Assembly (NCBI GenBank): GCA_948146395.1
Contig: OX411543.1
Location: forward strand, 62,175,676 to 62,239,675
Direction: 5' to 3'
DNA length: 64,000 nt
From: Fragum whitleyi
Lineage: Eukaryota > Mollusca > Bivalvia > Cardiida > Cardiidae
Numbering within the stretch: the first letter of the stretch is position 1; each line of letters starts with the position of its first letter. Both the position numbers and the translations under genes were made by a program. The notes beneath the pieces were generated by a model. The model had not been told where the DNA came from, ran no database searches, and saw only the letters and a program-made list of their open reading frames with translations. Shown here in pieces: positions 55,824 through 64,000 of the stretch.

Positions 55824-56528
55824 CTAGTCGATCCACCAATGAAAAGAGATCATATAAAATGATTTTTTGCATCGCTCTGTCTCACATTCATAATTACAGG
55901 TTCCTAAATGTTTTCCCGTTACTTTAAAACCTTTCTCTCTCAAGTCAAACAGGAAGCAGTTCAACAGTTCTTTTCCTGTAGATTTCTGCGACCAAGGACC
56001 AAGAACGGCATCTGCTGTGAAGGATTCATTATCATTGGTTGAATTATAAACGCATGTATGGTTCAAATTAAAGTTAATATTTTGTGGTCGGGTCTCCTTG
56101 CGGAATAGAACTAACTTCACATCTGTGGATGTTGTTTGAGTCTCTTTCCCTGCCGCTTCTATCACAGATTCTAAACAGTTTGAGTATCCCGGAAAATTGT
56201 TTCTATAATTGTTACGTTGAATTTTAGCCATGATATTTGGATATTTTTCTAGCTCTGATACAAGGGTATGTAAACCAAAGTAAATAGCTTCTCGGTACAC
56301 ACTGTTTGCCACTTTAGCTGGAGGAATTTCACCATAACGTAAAAAGTTTAGAATGTGAATGAAGTTGTTACCATCTGCATCTATAAAATATCGCCCATCC
56401 TTGTCTTTAATTGTTGAGTATTTTCCACTGAACATGGCAGACAGCATAGTATCAGAAGTCTTGGTAAGTGTCAGTAGAGTTGTCGTATAATGTACCCCAC
56501 CCACATTCAGCTCAAGAATGGCTGGAAA
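55824..56528 (-). CDS. KCTD-like gene, exon 2
   Basis: Acceptor TTCTTTTTTTCAG, phase 0, first codons FPAILELNVGG; 234 codons to TAG at 55824-55826. It holds the whole BTB domain and the C-terminal domain, uninterrupted. Confidence 0.92.
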   Translation of the reverse strand, partial: FPAILELNVGGVHYTTTLLTLTKTSDTMLSAMFSGKYSTIKDKDGRYFIDADGNNFIHILNFLRYGEIPPAKVANSVYREAIYFGLHTLVSELEKYPNIMAKIQRNNYRNNFPGYSNCLESVIEAAGKETQTTSTDVKLVLFRKETRPQNINFNLNHTCVYNSTNDNESFTADAVLGPWSQKSTGKELLNCFLFDLREKGFKVTGKHLGTCNYECETERCKKSFYMISFHWWID

Positions 56529-57877
56529 CTGAAAAAAAGAAATGAGTGTGTGCAATTACATTTTCATGAGCCAAATTGCAGATGGTTGACAGCACCTTGG
56601 ATGTATACACTGTCAGAAATGATAGCTCTGTATAAAACAGTTGTAACTGCCTATATTTTAATAGGTAGTTACAACTTTTTTGTACTGAGCAAAATAACAA
56701 CATTCTATGGTCATCTGAAAATCTCAACACACCTCTGTGAGTTTTATTTTTATGCTAAAACCAATCAAATACTATCAATTTAGTATACATTACAGACATA
56801 TTTTTGGTCTTTTTAAACATTTTCCTTTCTATTTGGTATTGGCAACATAACTCAGGCATCTTCAACATATTGCTGAAGTATCAATACTGCGGGGAAATTG
56901 ATACCCATATTCAATTGTGAATGCTTCAGAATACCCTAGAAACTAGTCATTTAACAACTGATAAAGTTTGCTTTAGGATGATAAAGTCATACTACTTGAA
57001 GTAACTTAGGGCGGAAAAGATGTGCCGGAAATGGGACTCAAACCCATGACCCCCCAAACACTAGCATGGCGCTCTACCAACTGATCTAACCAGACACCTG
57101 CTCATGAGTCAAACCAATGTCAATCATAACACTCCTCCCTCTTTTAACCAATTGGAGCTGGTCCCTTTCTGCTTCCAAATGGCCTAAAACTCAGCATTCT
57201 CCATTCACTTCTGGCACCATTGAAGTAACTAAGGGTGGAAAAGATGTGCCCAATATGGGACTTGAACCCATGACCCCAAGAATACTGATATGGCACTCTA
57301 CCAACAGAGCTAACCGGGCACCTTGTCATGAGTATACCCAATGTAGATCACTACACTATTGAAGTAAGTAAGGGCTGAAAAGACGTGCCCGACATGGGAC
57401 TCAAACCCATAACCCCGGAACACTGGCACCACACTCTACCAATTGAGCCAACAGGGCACCTGGTCATGAGTCTACCCAATGTCATCACTACATATTCAAC
57501 AACCGCAATGAAGACCAATGTTTAAGTAGGCCTAGATACTTAGACAGCTGCTAGACCGAATTTCAAGTTTTTACAGGGCTACGTTCAGGATAACAAAACG
57601 GTGCAACCAGTTGCAAATTATACATCCCTTTGCAAAAAATACACGAGCAAATCGGTGTAAAATTTGCAACTATCTGGTACAGTTTGTCATATTCTTGAGC
57701 GCAGGACCTGACTCTCAATGTAGCGAGAAATGTCAGAGTGACCTGTCAACTTAACTGGTCAACATTTATCTTGTTTGGGAAAATACAAACTACAGCTAAT
57801 CAAACAGATGTGTATTAGTTCGATAAATTAAATATTGTTTTCAAAAAAAGTTATACCTTCTCTTGTTCTTCGACCAT
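55824..57877 (-). CDS. BTB/POZ domain protein, KCTD7/KCTD14-like (gene span)
   Basis: A 241-residue cytoplasmic protein from exons 57857-57877 and 55824-56528. Residues about 10-105 form a T1-type BTB domain: ILELNVGGVHYTTTL, the MFSGKYS strand-turn, GRYFIDADGNNFIHILNFLR and the GEIPP turn. These are KCTD hallmarks. The C-terminal part ends SFYMISFHWWID; an F.W(W) ending is shared with KCTD7/KCTD14. Known KCTD proteins form oligomers through the BTB and often act as adaptors for cullin-3 ubiquitin ligases or as channel regulators; which applies here is unknown. The length is close to KCTD14 (about 255) and shorter than KCTD7 (about 289). Confidence 0.88.
57012..57470 (-). repeat. Three tandem tRNA-like units
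   Basis: On the minus strand three units each have a tRNA-like outline: GGTGCCCGGTTAGCTCTGTT (D-arm), a variable anticodon arm, TCATGGGTTCAAGTCCCAT (T-arm) and TTGGGCAC, which pairs with GTGCCC at the start. Units sit at about 57019-57100, 57246-57322 and 57383-57460. The last two are 137 bp apart with shared spacers (CATGAGTCTACCCAATGTC, GAAGTAAGTAAGGG). This pattern suits a tandemly amplified tRNA-derived repeat in the KCTD-like intron. Functional tRNA status is unlikely but not excluded. Confidence 0.65.
57578..57713. repeat. Palindromic MITE, CCTGCGTTCAGGATG family
   Basis: CTACGTTCAGGATAACAAAA and TTGTCATATTCTTGAGCGCA are mirror ends; the middle keeps TTTGCAAAAAATAC and TTGCAAATTATACA. 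In the KCTD-like intron. Confidence 0.7.
57857..57877 (-). CDS. KCTD-like gene, exon 1 (7 codons)
   Basis: ATG at 57877 encodes MVEEQEK, then donor GAGAAG|GTATAA, phase 0. The peptide joins directly to FPAILELNVGG. The intron is 1328 bp and includes the tRNA-like units at 57012-57470 and the palindrome at 57578-57713. Confidence 0.78.
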
Positions 57878-58231
57878 CGCTGATCAATTTGACGTGGAAG
57901 AAAACATAAACTCTAACGTAAACAAACCTTCTTGTTTACAAACGGGCGTTCTCGGTAATTTTCGGAACCCCCCCGATTTTTGACACGAGCTAATTCGGGG
58001 CCCGCTAATTCGGAAACGTCTTATAAATCGCAATGGAAAATTTACAGACAAATGTAGAGTAAAGGAAAGTGAATATAGGTATTTCCCACTATAACCATTT
58101 CGTACTATATTTTTGAGATTTTGAACACTCAACAAATTTAACTCCACATATATATAGAATCACCACTATTTACACAGTTTTATTAACGAAATATCATTGT
58201 AAAGGCTTCAACTTGAAAAATACGTGTACAT

Positions 58232-58685
58232 GAGGTGTCCTGTCAACTCGGCCTGTTTAAAACTCGGCCCTCGTAAAACTCGACCTGTGTAAAACTCAGC
58301 CCGTCAACTCGGCCTGTATTAAACTCATATAGTGTTTAGCCTAGAAAACGGATATATAAGCACACTTATCTGATAGTTAATCAATGTTTGCAGTGTACTT
58401 AAAGGAGTTGCAATTTCAAAATTGATGACTAAAAATAATTTGAAAAATGAATTATGTCTATCTTATCTCATATTTTCACAAATGCCATATAATAGTAAAA
58501 TAAGATTATTATAATTATTAAAAACCTTTTTTACGAGTGATTATTAATCTAAAAAAGCACATAAGGTCCCAAAAATATTTACATTGCATCGTCATACATG
58601 TACCTATATAATATATAAACAGGCTGAGTTGACAGGCCGAGTTGACAGGCCGAGTTATTCACAGACCGAGTTGACTGTGAACCGT
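58232..58685. repeat. Inverted clusters of a GTCAACTCGGCCTGT motif
   Basis: Left side: GTCAACTCGGCCTGT (two copies) and the variants AAACTCGGCCC, AAACTCGACCTGT and AAACTCAGCCCGTC in a row (58237-58320). Right side: the same motif inverted, ACAGGCCGAGTTGACAGGCC and ACAGACCGAGTTGAC (58620-58672). An AT-rich interior of about 300 bp separates them. Probably a TIR element with subterminal repeats. Confidence 0.7.
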
Positions 58686-58699
58686 ACACGATGGTTACC

Positions 58700-58935
58700 C
58701 AGCAAGCATAGAATTAATTTTGGGGCCCATATGAGCGAAAATCTGGGCGAAATGATAATACGGGGCCCATCTTGGTCCCTTTTGTAAAATAATTGCCCCT
58801 GATGGTCCCACATGGAAACATGTGGCTATTTTCCTTGTGTATGTGGGATTCATTTGGGCAGTTTGTGGGCAAAGTATCTTATGGGCCCCATATGGGTCCC
58901 TTTCTGAAAAGATTGCCCACAAAGGACTCACGAAG
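58700..58935. repeat. GGGCCCATATGGG-type repeat
   Basis: GGGGCCCATATGAG, GGGGCCCATCTTGGTCCC, GGGCCCCATATGGGTCCC and palindrome CACATGGAAACATGTG. A low-complexity, short-palindrome repeat with no coding content. Confidence 0.6.
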
Positions 58936-59341
58936 GCCCCAAAGACACTAAAACGTGCGAATCTTTGTCAGTGACAGTCTTTTTTCTATCTTTATTTATG
59001 TTTCTTTTTTCAGTTACTTTGTTTTATACTAAATGAAGGTTTTACACGAAAATCGCAACCAAAAATATATCTGTTCATCATTAGAATACATACTTCTGAT
59101 ATCAACCCAACATAAACTGTTAAAGCCGTTTTAAGTTTTAACTGCCTTAAGTTTCAGGTTGGGAAAGAAAAATCAAACAAAGGATAGGCCAATGAAAGTA
59201 GTTTTGTCCGACAAATCCCAACGTAAATTTCTTTTAGACATGCGAAACACATACCCTCAAAATTAGCAGCAGACCTCAAAGAAACCATTATATCAAAAGA
59301 TCTGACCCAAGAACAAAGATCACTTAGAAAAGAAGAAAGAG

Positions 59342-59632
59342 ATTTGATTTGAATTGGGGTTTTATGTCGCTGTCAACGTTCTTTCAGTTATATCGCGACG
59401 ACTGGAGCACCTAACGATGGATTCCTGATATTTCTCACACCAGTAGTGAGTACTACCACCACATCCCTTTCCTAGTCTCCAGTTGCTATTCCACATAGGT
59501 TTACGATTATCTACCCATTGGTGGAAGACAAATGTCAGAAAGGATAAGTGCCGCGGCCGGGGATCGAACCCGTGCGAATAAAGACCCTGGATTAGAAGTC
59601 CGGCGCGCTACCAACTGCGCTATTGCCGCGGC
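59342..59632 (-). mobile_element. SINE inserted in the LINE, with target duplication
   Basis: Minus-strand SINE of the 33632-33907 family: head GCCGCGGCAATAGCGCAGTT, GGTTCGATCCCCGGCCGCGG, body CACCAATGGGTAGATAAT and tail AATTCAAATCAAAT. Flanked by AAAAGAAGAAAGAG at 59328-59341 and 59638-59651, a 14 bp duplication of LINE sequence. The tRNA head is well preserved, so this is probably one of the youngest SINEs here. Confidence 0.9.
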
Positions 59633-60448
59633 AAAAAAAAAGAAGAAAGAGAAAAGAGGATGAAAGAAAAGAGTGGTCAGGATGATTTGTCAGAAATGAA
59701 TCTTACCGTAATGGAAAACACTCAACATTTGAGACTCACGACAGAAAACATGCATAATCTGCAAATGTTCATGAGTCCAATTAGACCCCAGGGGAGAATG
59801 TCTCACCTTAACAGCACAGTAGACATAACTAATAACCCTTTCTCAAACTCAACCTAAGTTGATAATTTAAATGTTGAGGATGTCACACTGCCGGGTGGTG
59901 CTTGGATAGGTAATGGCCGACTCGACCATATGCCTATAGAGCAACAAACAGAAAAAAATAAACACAATTTTAGATTTTAACTCTGTAAATAATGTTTTTT
60001 TTAGACAATGAACACTTGAAGTGCTTGTACAGTAATTGCGACTGCCTGACTCCAACGAAACTATAGTTGAACTGGAACAATTAGCAAATGAAAAAATGAT
60101 TGATATCATTTTCCTGACTGAGATGTTTCAAAAGAACAGTTTATTCGAAAAAAGTGTAGAATTATATAAACTCAGTGGATATGATATAACCATTTCTAAT
60201 CTTAGAAATGGTAGAGGCGTTCTAATGTATTCAAAAATTGGGCTACAGATCAATGAAATTAAGCTATCAAATGAGTACGAAGACTCAGTGTGGTGTAGTT
60301 TAAAACTCAGAGGATCAGATATGTTATTATTTGGCTGTATTTACCGCATTCGCTACAACATTAATGAAAATAATCACAAGCTTTTGAAACTGATAAGTGA
60401 GATAAGGGAAGAAAATCAAAGTCATGCATTAATAACCGGTGACTTTAA

Positions 60449-63201
60449 CACTGTATGGAAACACTGTACGGTAGTTTGCAACGGTATATTCAAAATGGCG
60501 GATAGGCGTTCGTGAAAAAGTAAGTGTTCCTTATTTTTGTTCGATATTACTATAATCTGCCATCCTGTAAAAATATGACAACATTTACGTAATCCACTTT
60601 AAATGTATTATCCATCGTACCTAATGATTTAACGTCCTATATCACTGTCTGTGAGTTATACAGCTTCAAACAGTGTGTTTTGATGACATTTAAAATTTAA
60701 GCACAAAACGAAAGTAGAAATGGCCATATTTTCCCTAAAATGACCGCACCAGCAAAATCAAATGTGGCGGTGGATGGGGACAAGGTATCTCCCTAAATAT
60801 GACCCAAAATGTAATGGATCTATACCCTTGTCCAGGAAATATAGACACTTGAAAAATCCGATGGTGTACGCTACAGTTAAAACCGAAACTTAATCGCTGT
60901 ACAGTGCGGTATATGGATATATTTGTACTCACCGGTTTAAATTTCGAATGGAAATCTGTACGCAACGGTTTATATAAATTATCATGTGAAAATGTTTCAA
61001 CGGATTGAATAGTACGAAAAGGTGACTTTGATACAATTTAATCTTGCGTAATACTGTAGAAAGACGAATATGTTCTTTTTCTTATTCTATTTTGTTTTGC
61101 CTTGAAATGAAGAAAACCGTCGAAAGAGTATCATTAAACACAGTTTTAAATCTAATTTAATGTTTCTACTTAATTCTTCTGTCCTTCCTCAATAATTATG
61201 TAAGACCCTGTACACATCGTTAAGATTAAAGTGCTTAAGAAAGGCATAAAACTTATCAATATTTCAGACATTCTTCTCGATGATGTAATAAGACTGAAAA
61301 TGTTAAAATCGGCGCTAAACTTTTTTTAAATGAAAAGAAAATGAAATATGAAGCAAAATCGCTTATTGTTAGGCTATAAAGTTTTCTTTTGCTCAGTTGT
61401 TAGGTTGAAAGCTTCTTGTTTTAAAATTCCATATTCTTATGGGCGATTTTAGGAGCTATCTTTTGCTTCAACGGGGGTGCTTTTAACGATTTCACGTGAC
61501 AGTCAATAGCGCGGGTAAGGCATTTGAAGTCGATCATTGTTAATATTGCTTTCCAACTACTTTATGAAAGAAATAGTTGCGCTTTTAACTGTATTAATTC
61601 AATTTGACAAAAAGCCGATGTACAACAATTTGACGAGATACTAGTCTCCCCTATGTGTGCGATAAATCAATTGTCTAAATTACATAAACCAATTCCTTTT
61701 TCTAATAGAACACTTTTTAAAAGCGTCCGTTGTGTTTAACAATAACGGCATAAGGAACTCGAGAAAAACTTATTTTCAAACCCAAAAAATCTTTTCAATA
61801 ACTTTGTTTCTGGAACGGTGAAAATGTATACTAGATTCCTTTGAAGGAGTTAATCAAGGAATTTAAGGCAAGGGCAAGGGCTATTTAGCAATAACTTTGG
61901 AAGAATGGAAGGACGCAAAGACACGCAGCTTGGCAACTACATGCTTCCGTGAATTTTCTCTAAACATTTAAAATTTCTTTTTTATTTAAAAAAATGTTGT
62001 GGAAGGAAATTACAGGATATTTGTCTTAAAGAGATAACTAAAAGAAATAAAACTATTTTCCTATGTGTATCAGAACTATTGAGCATTAAATCATTTATTT
62101 TGATAAGATTTCTTCTGACTGTAAGCTTCTAAAGCTGAAAGTTAAAAAAACGAAAGCGTTTCGTATGATATCAGAAACAGCAATCTAGGTTCAAACTTAT
62201 AAAACTGTTTTTATAACTAAACTGAAACTTTCTTACAGAATAGAATTAAGTAGATATATAACATTAGATTTAAAATGGTGTTTAATGATACTCTCTCAAT
62301 TATTTTTCTTCTTTTAAATGCAAAACAAATAAATAAGAACAACAACAAAAATCATCATCGAGAAGAATGCCTGAAATATACTCCGACAATTTTTAAGTTT
62401 TATACCTTTGTTAATCGCCTTAGTCTTAATGATTTGTCCAGGGTCTTACAAGATTTTTGAGGAAGGACAGAAGAATTAAGTAGAAACGTTAAATTAGATT
62501 TAAAACTTTGTTTAATGATACTCTTTCGACGGTTTCCTTCATTTCAAGGCAAAACAAATAAAAATAAGAAAAAGAACATATTCGTCTTTCTGCAGTATTA
62601 AGTAAGATTAAATAGTATCAAAGTCACCTTTTCGTACTAATCAATCCGTTGAAAGATTTTCACATGATAATTTATATAAACCGTTGCGTACAGATTTTTC
62701 ATTCGAAATTTAAACCGGTGAGTACAAATATATCCATATACCGCACTGTACAGTGATTTAGTTTCGGTTTTAACTGTAGCGTACACCATCGAATTTTTCA
62801 AGTGTCTGTATTTCCTAGACAAGGGGCTAGATCAAATACATTTTGGGTCATATTTAGGGAGATACCTTGTCCCCATCCACCGCCACATTTGATTTTGCTG
62901 GTGCGGTCATTTTAGGGAAAAAATGGCCATTTCTACTTTCGTTTTGCGCTTCAATTGTAAATGTCATCAAAACACAATGTTTGGAGCTGTATTACACACA
63001 GACGGTACTATAGGACGTTTAATCATTAGGTACGATGGATACTGTATTCAAAGCTGATTACGTAAATGTTGTCATTATTTTACAGGATGATAGGTTAAAT
63101 CAACATCGAACAAAATTAAAGAACACTTACTTTTTCACGATCGCCTATCCGCCATTTTGAATATACCGTTGCAAACTACCGTACAGTGTTTCCATACAGT
63201 G
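60449..63201. mobile_element. Long-TIR DNA transposon (2.75 kb, 5 bp duplication, CAC ends)
   Basis: Two inverted arms of about 840 bp (60449-61285 and 62353-63201), very similar at the tips, e.g. CACTGTATGGAAACACTGTA at both ends. Flanked by TTTAA at 60444-60448 and 63202-63206. The interior of about 1.07 kb has no transposase frame; a partial repeat of arm sequence lies at 62235-62340. CAC-starting ends with a 5 bp duplication are the pattern of Transib elements (the RAG1 lineage); Chapaev/CMC elements (CAC ends, 4 bp or shorter duplications) are the alternative. Non-autonomous. Confidence 0.85.
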
Positions 63202-64000
63202 TTTAATCTGAAAGAAATTAACTTGCAAATTATACCACTTCAGTAAATGAGAATCACATAAGATTTCAATTCATGGAGTGTGTAAAGGATAGCTTCCTGA
63301 TCCAACAAGATATAGGGATAACCAGCAACCAAGCCCGATAGATTTAATCTTGACAAACGAAGAGAACATGGTTAATGAAATCATAGAATTACCACCATTG
63401 GGAGCCAGTGATCACATTACACTGTTTTTCGAATATGAATATTAAACTGTCATAAAAAATCCACCTTGGACAAACTTAACTTCAATAAAGGCAATTTTGT
63501 AAATATGAATGATGAATTGTTACAAATTAATTGGTCTGATTTACTATTTGACCTTGATACTGAGGCTTCACTTTAATGATAAAATTACCAAAGTGTCGAA
63601 GAAGTACATACCAGAGACTAAGATCATCCATGGATCGTCAAACCAACAGCGGTTTGTAAATCGAGTATGCCAGAAAGCAATAACAACAAAGAAATCTAAA
63701 TGGCTCAAATACAAGAATACTAAGATTTCAAGCAGATTACACAAAATATCGCCAAGCTAGTAATACAGTAAAGTCAGAAATTCGCAAAGAAAAATACACT
63801 TATGAAAAAAACTTAGCTGCAAAGATTAATTGTGACAGTGAATTGTTTTGGATCTACATTCGCTCAAAGATGAAAAACAAAACAGGAATAGGATGTCTCG
63901 AACAACTGAATGGGGAGCTTACAGTTGACGATGAAATGAGAGCTGATTTGTTGAACAATTATTTCACATGCGTTTATGAAAATGAAGGGTATGATCCCCT

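Larger units (their letters stand above)
59190..64000 (+). mobile_element. Non-LTR retrotransposon (LINE) with nested insertions, runs off the window
   Basis: ORF1-like remains (about 59190-59340, resuming 59652-59857) include the charged KDLTQEQRSLRKEER-type block seen in LINE RNA-binding ORFs. The endonuclease starts near 60003: MIDIIFLTEM (catalytic Glu), GRGVLMYSKIG, WCSLKLRGSD and LITGDFN. It is cut there by a DNA transposon and resumes at 63207, with the end of the domain reading PPLGASDHITLFF. From 63440 on comes the region before the RT (FWIYIRSKMKNKTG, NNYFTCVYENE). Frameshifts and stops make it inactive. Confidence 0.85.

Noticed and set aside
60735..60965. 76-codon frame in the left arm of the long-TIR transposon (mirrored at 62637-62822)
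   Set aside because: It occurs in both arms because the arms are inverted copies and shows no transposase motif.

Overview
The window is AT-rich eukaryotic DNA. It has spliced genes with short coding exons in long introns and very dense mobile DNA. There are no operons, prophage or CRISPR. The repeats point to a bivalve mollusc: tRNA-headed SINEs, tandem-core elements ending in (GTCY)n-type microsatellites (the layout of bivalve 'pearl' elements), degenerate non-LTR retrotransposons and many palindromic MITEs. The species cannot be named from the sequence alone.

Three protein-coding genes are supported, all on the minus strand. (1) About 7.9-11.1 kb: a gustatory-receptor-like seven-transmembrane receptor. 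One large exon (386 codons) is followed by two tiny exons of 69 and 90 bp. All the joins are phase 0, as in the C-terminal exons of animal Gr genes. The last exon is not securely placed. (2) 25.6-37.1 kb: a complete, unnamed four-transmembrane protein of 201 residues, assembled from four coding exons whose phases agree at every junction. Its introns hold more than twenty transposon insertions. (3) 55.8-57.9 kb: a 241-residue BTB/POZ protein of the KCTD7/KCTD14 type, with a 7-codon first exon and one large second exon.

Region by region: 0-7 kb holds tRNA-derived SINEs and palindromes. 7.5-11.1 kb holds the receptor gene. 11.3-19 kb holds a ~1 kb giant palindrome, a dead LINE and SINE remains. 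19-26.6 kb is a cluster of related MITEs. 25.6-37.1 kb is the four-TM gene. 37.1-42 kb is nested MITEs, including a mariner-like insertion and a TTAA-type element inside older repeats. 42.4-55.6 kb is largely a chain of tandem-core elements. 55.8-57.9 kb is the KCTD gene. 57-59 kb holds tRNA-like tandem units and an inverted motif cluster. 59.2 kb to the end is a non-LTR retrotransposon carrying two later insertions: a SINE in its ORF1 part, and a 2.75 kb long-inverted-repeat DNA transposon that splits its endonuclease at the GDFN motif.

The three genes show no common pathway. The main interest is the receptor gene model, the unnamed four-TM gene and the readable order of nested insertions. 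Splice joins were read by eye from consensus sites and phase agreement; no transcript or database evidence was available.
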